Shown here piece after piece: positions 34,438-45,863 of a stretch of DNA of 64,000 nucleotides (positions within the stretch are counted from its first letter, which is position 1; each line of letters starts with the position of its first letter). A program made the translations under genes and the position numbers. This stretch comes from Dryobates pubescens (lineage: Eukaryota > Chordata > Aves > Piciformes > Picidae): positions 124,001 through 188,000 of the forward strand of contig NC_071646.1 of NCBI RefSeq assembly GCF_014839835.1, given 5' to 3'. The notes below the pieces were generated by a model. It saw only the letters and a program-made list of their open reading frames with translations. It searched no databases and was not told the DNA's origin.

Positions 34438-36399
34438 GATCCCTTCAGGTGTTGTGTGGTGCTGTCAACTACCACAGCAAATGGATATTATTTGTGTTGT
34501 GCTGTCAACTCAGGGCAGCCCACAGCACCCAGGGACAGGAGGGGCACATGGCTGACACACTGGAACAAGGACCACAGCCAGGGAACAAGCAGGTACTAGA
34601 AAAGTGACACCACCAGGGCTTCTCAGAGCTGGAAGCTGTGGAGAAGTGGTGCTATCTGAGAAGATCATTAAGTCTGGTAAGGAGAGAGGATCACTCCCAG
34701 GGCACAGCAGAGGTGGTGGTGAAGCTGTGGCAATGGCAACAGGACTGCGGAGACAGCACAGAGTGGCTTGCACCCAGCTGCCAGGATGGTTAAGTGTCCA
34801 CAGGGACTCTGAATCCATGAGCTTCTTCCCATCTCCCAGTAGGGACTCACCACCCAGCCCTGTATCTCCTATCTGTGCTCCACTGCTGCTCCATAAGTGC
34901 CAGTGCCAGCTTTCACATCCCTGCTCCCCTGGAAGTGCCAGAGAGGCTGTATGGGACACAATCCCCTTTCCTTCCCCGTCCCAGAGGAGGCTGGTGGCTC
35001 AGAGAAGCACTGAACCACTTTAAGCTGCTGCTTCCCAAACTCCTGAAGCCCTCCTGTTGGAGGGCTGGCTGAGGGACCCCTCGTCCTCCCGAACTGGAGC
35101 AGGCCACGTGGAGGGATCTGGTTTCAGGAACATCAGTAACTCTAGAACACGGCTGGGGAGGGAGCAGTGCACAGGAACAGCAGCCAGACTGTCCAAGGCA
35201 AACAGTGGGCACAGGATGTTCAACCAGGAAAGCACCAACTGGAGCAAGCTGCACAGGAGCACTGCTGGCAGCCAGCATGGCCGGCGCTCGGCATTGCTGC
35301 CCTCACTGGGACCCAGCTTAGCTTTCCTCAAAGCCTCAGTGTTACCAGCAAGTGTCACCCCTGCTTTGGATGTGGGGCCAGAAGCTCCTCAGAGAAGCAG
35401 GGAGGTGTAGGACAGCAGCAGCAGGCCAGGTTGCAGATCCATCCATGCAGCTTGCTGACTGGAGCTGAGCACCCAGCAGCCAGGAAGTTTATTGCTAGGC
35501 TGGCACTGCTCCCAGACCCAGCAGAATGCCCACAGAACCAGCTGCCAGCCTCTGCCTCTTGGCAGTGCCAGATATTGAGATCCCACAGATTTAAACCCCA
35601 TGGGCTAACCAGAAGGAACACTAAACCCCACCAGGCTGTGAGCTTTATGGGCTCCCAGGAGTGCTGCTGGGTTTGTAGACCTTAGCAAAACATCCTGGGC
35701 AGCAGCCATGCTGTGCTGATCCTGGGAGGCAGCTGACAGGTAGTGATTATGACCAGGCACAAGCTCAGATGATTCAGCAGGGCCTGGGAGCCACCAGCGT
35801 GGTGAGAACAAATCAGCATGGTCACTGCGTCTCCATTCCAACCACCAAGCAGGAAAAAGAGGGAGTCTGAGTCTGGCTGCAGATGTCACTGCATGGAAAA
35901 CTCCAGAGAACATCAGGACAACCTCCTTACACAAAACTAGTTCAGCACTCTCTCAGGGAGCCAGAGGGGAGTGATATCTCCTCACTATTTTTGGCCAGAT
36001 GCACACAGCCAGAGCCCACTGCAAGGACAAAGCTTTCCCTGCATTTTCAGCAGCAGCAGTGCTCATGTCAGCACCATCCTGCCAAGATTCCTTTACCAAT
36101 CAGAGGACCCTGGGGTGCTCTGACTGTTTGATTTCCTCTGCCCCTAGAAAACAAAATGCTTGAGCAAAGCTTTAGCACCTTTCTTCAATTTCCTTGTGTC
36201 CCTGGCACCATCTCAGGAGCATGGCAAGGGCAGCAGAGGTATGCAGAGAGTCGACCACCACATCCCAACACAGCTACTGGGAGCTCCACCAAGCTCCAGC
36301 CCCCCAGCTCCCACTCACCAACAATCTTTTCCCAGGGACCTTCCTGTTCCTAAGCCCTACAACTTAACACCTGCCCTGTGGATGCCAGAACTCATGGAT

Positions 36400-36602
36400 T
36401 ACAGTCAGGGTGGTGAGACACTTGGAACAGGTTGCCCAGGGAGGTTCTGGATGCCCCTTCCCTGGAGGAGTTCCAGGCCAGGCTGGATGAGGCCTTGAGC
36501 AACCTGGGCTGCTGGGAGGTGTCCCTGCCCATGGCAGGGGGTTGGAACTGGATGACCTTCGAGGTCCTTTCCAACCCAACCCATTCTATGCATCTATGAA
36601 TT
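36400..36602 (+). mobile_element. CR1 LINE 3' fragment
   Basis: Sense CR1: GGAACAGGTTGCCCAGGGAG, GGCCAGGCTGGATGAGGCCT, ending TTCCAACCCAACCCATTCTA and a short ATG-type tail repeat. Confidence 0.9.
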
Positions 36603-38326
36603 ATTTTCAGAGATGTGGGTCTCTGACCACCAGCCTGTATGAGGTTAAGAGCTTTCAAGGCCCAGCAGCTCCAGCAGAGTCCAGGTAATCAACTTAAAGG
36701 TGAAAAGCAGATTTGGGCATTTTCAGGGATATTCCACGTTTGCAATCAAGAGCTGCATTGAAAGTATTGTCTGCATAAAGTGGGGCAGGACAGGGATCTG
36801 AGCTCAGGTTCCCATCACTGAGGTGGCTGCAGAACACTTTGTATTTTGAAGCCACCTCACCTGTCCTCCCCTCAGCCTGGCACAGCCTTCCCCAGTGGGG
36901 CATTCATCAGGCAGCCAGATGGTTCAGAGTCAAGTCTCTGAACAGACCATCAAAGAAACACTTCCCTACCAGCTCAGGTAGGAAAGTTCATCTGCCCTTT
37001 CCAAGCACCAAAGTGCTCCCTGTCCCCCTCCAACATCTCTCCTGGGGCTGAATGTGCACATTCTGAGTTTTGCTATTCCAAGTTCCAGTTCCCAGTCCAA
37101 GGCAAGCCAAAAACTGCAGCATGAGGGTGATGATTCTGATGAGCACAGACATTCTGTGGCTGCTGCTACCCACAAGCCCCAGAGATGTGCTCTGGTTTGA
37201 CCCAGCACCACATTTCTGACTGGTGCTTTCACCCTGCCACCTCCACCCCAGCCAGGATTCCCCTGCAAACCACAGCCTCCATGAGCCCCACATTCTCCGG
37301 GAGAGCCTGTCCCTGGGGATCCCTCTCACACACAGATCAGAACCCTTTGCAAATCCAGTCTGAAAGACCTGACCCAAATGACCTCTGATGTTCACAAGCT
37401 CCTGGCCAAGCCCTGGAGGACACAGACATTTCCCAGATGCTGTGATGATAGCAGTGAGTATCAGAGCATTTCAAGAAGTCACCATGAAACCAAGATCCAT
37501 TTTGAGTCAGCTCTACTCTGAACCCTTCCAGCAACCATGAGAACAATGAACTAGCTCAGGTGAACATCAGCCCAAAACATTTATTTTGGGAAAGATGCCT
37601 TTCACCATTTCTTTGGCCAAAAGGCTTCCTATTGGCATCAATCCTTCCACTCTAAACCCTGCTTTGGGAAAACAATTTCCTAGGCAGTCTGCCAACATGA
37701 GCACATTTCAGGTAACATATTAAAAACCATTGGCTCTACAGAAGATTATTTGTACCCACCATGAAATCACTTCTGCTTGTCCAGACCTCCCCAGTCTCGA
37801 GTCAGGCTGTGCACAGCGACACTCCAGAAGAGCAGAGCTGGTTCTGCAGCACCCGACAAGAATGCAGCGACACAGCCTGACCAACCCACAGCCATCAGCA
37901 AGGGCAGTGGCAGCTGCCCAGCAGCCAACACACCTCAAAAATCAACCAACATCTCCAGAAGTTCAGAGCCAGGGCAAGCCAGGCTGCGTGCTGGCAGCAA
38001 ACCACCTTCCAGGCACAAACACTCTAACATCATCTCATCCAATAAAAACCATCAGGTCCCTGCTGCATGGAGGAGCCCAAAAGGCTCTTGCTGGGCTAAT
38101 TCCTCACTCCAGCAGCATTTGCAAATTTCCAGATCGTAATTCAGTAGCTGCAGACAAAATATTCCCCAAAAGGCACCGGGAGGTACTGCAGGAGAACGCA
38201 GGCAACACACTGGAGAGAACCCCAGCAGCAAAGCCTCATATGGCTCATCACAAAACCCTCTCTACATGCTCTGAGGATCCTTGGAAGTGCATGTCCCAAA
38301 TGCCAGAGCAGAGACAGCACAACACA

Positions 38327-38385
38327 ATCATAGGATCGTTCAGGCTGGAAAAGACCTTTACGACTGAGTCCCCAGGAGATCCCCA
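38327..38385 (-). mobile_element. Very short CR1 LINE remnant
   Basis: CATAGGATCGTTCAGGCTGG followed by AAAAGACCTTTACGA is the antisense CR1 3' end; the copy then loses similarity. Confidence 0.65.
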
Positions 38386-38567
38386 CGCACATCTCATCCC
38401 TGCAACCACAAAGATATCTTCAGGGACTGAACAAAGGTAAGACACAGTCGAAATTTGGAAAGAAATTTAAGCAAGTTTTAGCTCATGGACGAAAGTGAAG
38501 CTTGTGGGAAGCAATCCCAGAACCTTCCCCACACCAGGTTCACAAGCAGACAGCAGGGAGGGGTTAC

Positions 38568-38636
38568 CTCTGCGGGGCAGCTGTCCCCATCCGCCTGTCC
38601 CCCGCGGCCGCGCAGTCACCATCTCAGCAGGGCCCA
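38568..38636 (-). other. Candidate non-coding 5' exon of PPARD
   Basis: The minus strand shows TCTGCAG, then 69 GC-rich bases, then GTAACCCC. The block is CpG-rich in an otherwise ordinary setting and lies between the distal CpG island at 42.7 kb and the PPARD coding exons. It has no conserved frame, so a UTR exon is the simplest reading. It is inferred from splice signals only. Confidence 0.35.
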
Positions 38637-39689
38637 CTGCAGACGCCAGGATCTGCAAGAGAGCACAACGCCAGCTCCCAGGGCTGTGCTGAAGGCCAGA
38701 TATTTATGCTGCTAGGAGAACTGGGCTGGATCCAGCAGCTCTGAAATTTAAACACACACTCCCTCTGCTGCACACCAAACCCACAGGCTGTGGCGAGCCT
38801 CCTCGCATGGCAGGGAGCGGCTGCTGCATGCGGTCACAGCCGTCCCCCTTCCCTGTGCTCTGCAAACTGGGAGGTAGAGCAACCCCAGCAGACAGCTTCA
38901 ACCTCTCACCAGGCTCTGAGCATCAGGATGTCACCTTTGTCTCACATGGGCCACAGCCAGAAGCCGAGCTTTTCTGACAATGCATGAAACTTACTGCAGC
39001 TTTAATGAGCTTCCCTCTTGGGTGGCTGAAACTTAAGGACTTGACAGAGTTCATTCACTCCTCTTGGTTTTCCTGATAACTTTGAAAACAGCCCTCCATG
39101 AATTCCAGGCTCAGGAGAGCATTAAGAGACCAGCACTGGAGGAAAAAACCAAACAACTGGCTTCTGAGGCTTTGAACGAGAGGACTTGGAGAAAATTTGC
39201 TCTATTTTTAGCCTCAGCTATGCAGACTGACTGGACTCACACATCAGAGATGTTGTGAACATGATGCTACTTGAACCCATGTCCCCTCCCTGACATTACC
39301 CAGGCTTAGCTGCTCCTCCTATCCCAATGGAACATCTTCATTAGGCACTGCTGCCTACAGCATGGGATGACTCTGCCAGGCAGCTTTGGCAGTGATCCTG
39401 GCATTGCCAGCCCCATGCTGAGAGGGGCAAGGTCAGGGCAGAAGGGGAATCCCACCCTGTGCTGCACACCTCCATGGTCTGACACAGCACCAGGAGCTGG
39501 AGCTGCTCAGAAGAGGTTAAAAACAGAAAGCAAAACCCCTGCCCCAAAAGCCAAGGGTCCTGGTGCACCAGGATGGATGTGCCCAAACACTGAGGGCAGA
39601 GCACAGATGTGAGATCCACAGAGCCACCTCAGCCCCTTGCCCTGAACCATCACTCACATCAGGATCACTGCTAGAGAGCAGGAGACTCT

Positions 39690-39978
39690 GCAGAGGCACC
39701 AGGCCAGGCTGAAGCAGACTGCATGATGTTCAACAAGGCCAAGAGCTGGGTCCTGTACTAGGGTCACAACAACCCCCTGCAACACTCCAGGCCTGGGGCA
39801 GAGTGGCTGGGGAGCTGCCCAGCAGAGAAAGACCCTGCGGGTGCTGGTCAACATCAGCTGAAGATGATTTGGCAGCGTGTTTAGGTGGCCAAAAAGGCCA
39901 CCAGCATCCTGACCTGGATCAGCAATGATGTGGCCAGCAGGAGTAGAGCAGGGATCATGCCCCTATACTGGGCACAAT
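39690..39978 (+). mobile_element. CR1 LINE fragment, end of ORF2 region
   Basis: Sense CR1 text upstream of the common 3' end: GTCACAACAACCCCCTGCAA, GGCAGAGTGGCTGGGGAGCT, GGTGGCCAAAAAGGCCACCA and ATCATGCCCCTATACTGGGC. The 3' tail is missing. Confidence 0.85.
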
Positions 39979-42429
39979 TCTGTGATTCTTGTGGTCAGTG
40001 ATATAAAAATCACAGCCCCTGAGGAAAGGTTTGCCCTCAGTTTACAGATGAGGGGAGCGGAGTTGAGCCTGCCCAAAGGTCGGCTGGCGAGGGAAGCGCT
40101 GGGGTCCTGCACCCAGCCCTCTGCTTTGTGGGGACCAGAAAACCCCAAGCAGGAACTTCACTTTCACAGCAGGACAGGAATTCAGGCTTCTCATCCCAAA
40201 GTGAAGGGAGCTTTGCTAAAACAGCCCAGACCAAGCTTTTCTTTGGCCTTCCTGATGAGCAGCAATAACAAAGTCATTACAAATGCACTGGCCCATCAGG
40301 CTTTCTTCATCTCCACCAGCAATAAAGCCTGTCCCTGGTTCAGTAACCACGGGTAAGGCAGACACTGTCAACGAGGGCGTGAATCACACCCAGCTCACAC
40401 CCTGAGCGCTCTCCTGTCGCAGACCAGGGCACTGCTGCTGCCAGAGATCTGAGCAGTAGAACTGAGTTACTGACTCGCCCTGTGCTGCTCACAGCTCAGT
40501 GCCAGGACATGCCCCAGCGCCAGCACACACAACACTGACACCAGCTCAGGGCAAGGAGGGAACCTGTCTGCACATCCCTCCTGAGAGCCTCCTCTTGCAT
40601 CCCTGGCTGACACATGGCAAAGTCATGGAGAAACCTCCCAGTTCAGCACTGCCTGGGGCATGCCTGAACCAGAAGGGGAGAGGAATTCCCTGCTGAAGGC
40701 AGAAAGGGAGTTTGCATGAAAAGAGAAGACAGAAGGAGGGCCAAGCAGAGCAGAAACAGAGCATGGCCTGTTTCATCCGGCAGCTCACTGGTTCAGATCA
40801 GCATTGTCACCAACCAGTCTTGGGACTCTGGCTTACAAGGTAGCCACTGCTGTGTCTTCTTTCCACACTGATATCCCTCTGTATCCCCACGATGGACACT
40901 GCCCAGAGCCTACAGCCATGTCTAAAGCCTCTCTGCCTGTTCCCTGGGGCTTTCCCAACATGTGAGGACTCAGCAGACCAATTCCTTCCCACAAATGCAG
41001 TTGTCACTCATGTGCAAGAACCTTCTGCAGCTGCAGAAGGGGAAGGTGGCCACGGCTGAGTTAAGTTACTCTGAGACACTGTGTGAAGCCACACAGATGC
41101 AACACAGTCAATGGCAGACTGGGAAAAGCACAGATGGGATGCTCACAGGGAGTGTTTTCTCTCCTGCTCCACTGACAAGCTGCATTTTTAGCTGCTTTTC
41201 CTCTCTGTGTCCTGATTTTCCATCCAGGGATGCTACAACACCTACCTTGTAAATAGGTTTTGAACCTTAATTCACTGGCTTTGGTAAATAGGTTGGAAAC
41301 TCTTAGATCATAAACAAACAGGTGTGCTAAACACCACTTGAAGTGCAGTCAGTGCACACATTGCTGGAAGCATGGCAAGGCCAGGAGGCCTTCTGACCAC
41401 ATGAGAAAGGGAAGGTCAAACCTCCTCTGGGAAGGAAGAGTGCAGTATAACAACAGGATCCTTGCTGGTGTTAACAACAGGGCTTGGAGCTAGCCAACAA
41501 GGAAGGAAAAAACACAACAGGTTGGTCAAACAAAACAAAGGAGGGAAGCAGGAGGTGAAAGAAAATTAGGTCTCTTGCTTCAAGGTCCTGCCACCTGCTT
41601 CTGCATGCTCCTTTACCTCCCACCTAGGACTTTTTACAAGTGCTTTTACAGCTGATGAAGAGTCACATTCAAGCCAGCGTTCCTGCATGGCACAGGGTGA
41701 GGCAAGTGTCCGGCGCAGAACCCTCGAGTGCTTCAGAGCCACTGTTGAATAAAGGCTCTTTATTAAATGAATGTACTTTATAGATGGACAAAGCACAGCA
41801 CAGACAGCAATCATGTATGTGGGAAACCAGGAGCAGGACATGGAAACATGAGGGATGAGAAAAGATTCTCAGAGCCTTTCTCCCCAAGCAACCGCTCACC
41901 TGATGCACCCATTGAACTATCCTGACCCTCTCACTTCTTCCACTCCCAGACCCCAGCAGTACCCCTCCACCAGTACCCTAAAACCACAGATTAATTCCCC
42001 CTCTGCCACCGCATCCCTGGGAGAGAAGAAAGGCAGACTGACCCCTGCCCCGTGTCCCCTTGTTTGGGCCATGTGCCATTCTCCTTTCTCCCTGATTTCC
42101 CAAGCAGGAATGAGAGCCTGAACCCTAAAGTCACCGATGTGCCCCTGCTCTCCCAGCTCCAAATCACTGTCCCTCCCTGCTTCTTTGATGCTCAGGCCCA
42201 TGCCCGTGAGCTCCCCGCCCCTCCCACCCCACACCCTCAGCAAGCCCCCATGTGCCATCTCCCCACACCCAGCGAGCCCCTGTCCCCAGCCTCATGCCCC
42301 GCTCCTCGTTATGGCCTATTACACGGCACAGCCCTTCCTCCATGCCGTACTCTGCATTCTCCCCTCTGTTCTCGGCACGTTCTGGGGCCCATTCCCCATG
42401 CCTCTGGCCCCCATATATCTCAACCGCCA

Positions 42430-43060
42430 CCGCCTCATAACCGTATGCCTGGGTCCCCCCACATCGCATGTCCCTGTCCCACACCCCCCAGGTGCTGGTC
42501 CTTTACATATGCCCATTGCTGCTGCCCCACACTCCATGTCCCTGTCGCCCCTACACACCCCCATCGCTGCTGTCCCCCCGCGCCACGACCCCCACAAGCC
42601 TCCGCTCTGCCCCATATCCCTGTGCCTTTTCCCCACATGCCCCTGTGCTCGCTGCGCTTCCGTGTCCGTCCCGACCCCGTACTCGCCGGGCGCCCCCCGA
42701 CTCCCCCCAGGCCTTGCCCCACTCACCTCCCGCCGCGGCGCCGCCGCTCTCCGCCGCGGCACCGCCGCCCACCCCCATACGTCACCGCGCCCGCCCTGAT
42801 GCCACCGCACACCCGGCGCGCCGCGGCCAATCAGCGCCGCGCCCCCATCACCACGGCAACGCGCCGAGCCCGCCCCGCCGAGCGGCGCCCTCTGGCGGGC
42901 GCCGACAAACAGTCTCTCCCCGCCCCACCGGCGGGCGCGAGGCCTTATGGGAAGAGCAGGCGGTGCCCGCAGGGCAGGCGCCGCGGGGCGGTGGGTGGCG
43001 CTGTGTGGGGTGGTTCTGCTCCGCCCTGGTGGCCCGCAAGGGCGTCTGAGTGGGCCCTGT
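42430..43060. promoter_or_regulatory. Large CpG island, probable distal PPARD promoter
   Basis: This is the densest CpG block between PPARD and DEF6. On the minus strand a strong donor GTGAGTGG starts at 42726, so a non-coding exon from about 42.85 kb down to 42727 could splice on to 38636 or 28157. Motifs seen include TACGTCAC (CRE-like, 42778-42785), CCAAT (42827-42831) and an X-box-like CACCACGGCAAC near 42850. DEF6 ends 2.5 kb to the right, so PPARD is the only gene it obviously faces. Confidence 0.5.
42885..42898 (-). promoter_or_regulatory. CTCF-like site
   Basis: The minus strand reads CCGCCAGAGGGCGC, which fits the CTCF core with one tolerated base. It lies in the CpG island. Confidence 0.5.
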
Positions 43061-43244
43061 TCCACCTCCGTGTCACAGCCACCCCGTCCCAAAACCTGCG
43101 AGTTGCCCCCTACTGTAGCCACCTGCAGCTGCCGTGGCTGACTGGCCCCCTCCACTGGGCCCGAGACTTCCCCTTGGGCCCTCACAGCGGTGGAGAGTGG
43201 AGGCCACGCCCATGCAGCATGGGCTGGGGTGAACTTGTATCCCG

Positions 43245-43258
43245 CCAGTAGGTGGCGC
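43245..43258 (+). promoter_or_regulatory. CTCF-like site
   Basis: CCAGTAGGTGGCGC aligns to the CTCF core CCASYAGRKGGCRC when read from 43245, with every position satisfied. It faces the opposite way from the site at 42885. Confidence 0.55.
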
Positions 43259-45337
43259 CAGCTGCTCCTGCAGCCACCACCGCTACCTTTCCTCCCTTAG
43301 CGCAGCACAGCAGGACGGCGGAGCCGGGGTGGAGCTGTGGGTTCGGGGCTGTGAAACGTTTATGCTGAAAGCAGCAAAGTTTGTGTCTGACTGCAAACGC
43401 TCACACGCGGGATGTTATCCCACAGCGAGCTCCAGGTTTCCCGCAGAGACATCCCCTGGCGCATGGAGAGGCCACCGGCACGCAGCTGGCACAGGGATGG
43501 TGGCAGCAGAGCCGTAAGCTCTGGAGTTCCTGCTGCAGCTTCTTCCCGGGGGTGCTGGGGCGCACGCTGCTGCTGCTCATCAGCTGCTAACTTCGGAAAA
43601 GCTCCAGCCCTCGGCCAGCTGCTCCGGGAGGATGAGGCAGATCCCAGGTGCAGCCAGACCTGGCGGCAGATCGAAGGCAGGCGCTGGCACTGCCTCCGAC
43701 TCTTCCCTCGGGTGCCTGCCCTTGCCTGCAGCAGTCCATGGGAACTGGGCTCTGGGGAGCTGCCTTAAGGAGGGCCCACACAGCCCCAGGGCTGGTGACA
43801 AGCAGCGACACTGTCAGTGGCAGGGACACAGCCTCGTGAAGAGGATCTGCAGGCGTCGCCCTTGTGACAAGGCTGTGGCACAGAGGCACGGGCCGTAGGG
43901 AAAGTGGCACTTATCCTCCTTGCCTAGGAGTGGCGTGACACGGCCCTGTCCTGATGCCCGATCAGGGTGAGATGAAGCTGACAAGGGACAGTGCCATCTC
44001 CTGTCGGTGCGTTTCCACCCAGCCCATTTCCTTCCCAGCAGTGGTGCTCAGCACACTCCCTCCTTGCGCTGCCCATGGGTCCACACAGCAAGGAGCAGCT
44101 TTGCCAGGAGCCCCAGGGTGCATCCAGAAAAGACACAGCCCTGGCCTCTGCTGCAGGATGTTGAGGAGGTCCCACTCCACCAGAAAAGCTCTGGAGGGAT
44201 CCTGTGTCACATGGACCAACTGGGATGTCACAGAGCTGGGCAGGCACACCAAATCTGCATGGGGATTGTATGGGGCTAGAGGGATCATGCTGCTGCTCAG
44301 GACCACACTGCTGCATCCCAGAGCAGTGGGAAAGAGAGGTGATGAACTTGACCTGCAGCCCCTACAGAGCCAGGTCCACCACAGCTGTCAGCACAAGAGC
44401 TGCAGCCACCCATGCCCTCCCTGTGCATCAGCAAGGCTGTGTGGGACCAGGGCACGGGGCCACCCTGTCACCCTCATGGCCATACAGAGCCACTTTGTTC
44501 TGGGGCAGCCACGTTACTCTACTGGCAGGCACAGAAAGGCCTCTGTCAGGCAGTGAGAAACATGAAAAAGAAACACTTTGTGTGGGGGGAGAGCTGTGAG
44601 AGCAAAGGCTGAGAGCTCAGGGTAGCAAACAGTTCGCAATCTCCTCGCGAGCAGCAGCTGGGCCCTGTACTTTCCATGCCTGCTGCCAGTGACTGTTTGC
44701 AGAGGGGACCCCTATGTAACTGGGGGCTCTGTACCCCATACAGTAAAGACCCCAAATCCCAGGTAACTGGGGCTGGATTGAAACAGAGCTGCTGGGAAAT
44801 CTGACCCTGGTGTCGGCGTGGGGGTTGGTTTGGTGCAGGGGTCCACCAGCACACTGGGGTTTTGGTCTTAGTTTTTTGGGGAGCAAATTAGGTGGAGGAG
44901 AAAGGCCATGCCAGGATTACTGGAGAGCTGCCACATCCCCTGGCTCCCAGTTCACATGGCCCCTGGAGTTTTTCCTCTTGCCTTTCACAAGTCTTGACCC
45001 AGATCCTGAGCCAGGACTCTCCGCTTCAGGGAAAGGGCAAAGAACTAACTGGAGCCCAGAGCACCATGCCCAAGAACACTTAATTAATCATACAGAGGTG
45101 CTGGCCCCCTGAGATGTCACTCCTGTGCCAGCCTAGCCACCCAGAGGGGCCTTAATCATCTATGGCCAGTTTACCAGCATCTGTGTCCCTCTTGGTCTTC
45201 CACAGCCTCTTCCCCAAGTTGGGTTCTGAGTTATTTCCATGTCTCTCTTCCACAGCTGGAATCAAAACCTTGCATTGATTCCTGTAGGGCCATGGATGTG
45301 CTGGGAAAGAGGTCTGCAGGCTAGAGGCTCCAAAACC

Positions 45338-45343
45338 TTTATT
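45338..45343 (-). terminator. AATAAA, probable DEF6 polyadenylation signal
   Basis: The plus-strand TTTATT lies about 520 bases past the DEF6 stop codon, giving a short 3' UTR. Confidence 0.55.
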
Positions 45344-45863
45344 GCTTGTTGGTTTCTGCTAACATCTAGGTGACCTCAGTGACCAGCCACCACCTTCAGG
45401 GAGTGCAGGAGGCAGTCAAGGACTCCCCGGCCTTTCTTGGGCACTGCTCGGCCTGCCAGGGCACCCCTGGCAGCACCCAGGTCACGTCAGGCGATGCAGA
45501 AGTGTTGCTGCTGGAAACCAAGGGGGAACTGAAGCCCTGGGCCATGTTGTCCAGACCCACCAGTGGAATTCTTTTTAGGCAGTGTGGAAACCAGAGAGTG
45601 GGGAGTGGCGTCCTCGTTGCACAGCTGTGCAGCCAAAAGGAGGAGGCCTTGCTGCCTTCAGCCCAGGGCTGGGCTGTCTGAGCCTCCAGGCACATCGTGG
45701 CTGCAGCCCTTCCCCAAAGGAACAGGAGCATCTCTGCCTTGCATGTAGTCACCTCTGGGCTCCATGTTGGTGCCCACTTGTCCCCATCCAGAGGGCACTG
45801 TGTGTGCCCAAAGGGATGTGCTGGGTCCCAGCAGTCCCTGCCGTGCTCTGCCATCCTGCCAGG

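Larger units (their letters stand above)
28633..45337. other. Long region between PPARD and DEF6
   Basis: I find no protein-coding gene here. It holds CR1 fragments, one LTR, CpG islands near 29.1 and 42.4-43.3 kb, and two candidate PPARD leader exons. If those exons are used, most of the region is a PPARD 5' UTR intron. Open frames such as 37730-38440 and 42052-43251 lack family resemblance. The second lies in a CpG island, where stops are rare. Confidence 0.5.

Noticed and set aside
37730-38440. 236-codon open frame on plus
   Set aside because: No recognisable family, no splice context, and its end runs into a CR1 remnant.
42052-43251. 399-codon open frame on plus
   Set aside because: It runs through a CpG island where stops are rare, is Pro-rich without domains, and overlaps a 220-codon frame in another phase and a 288-codon frame on minus.
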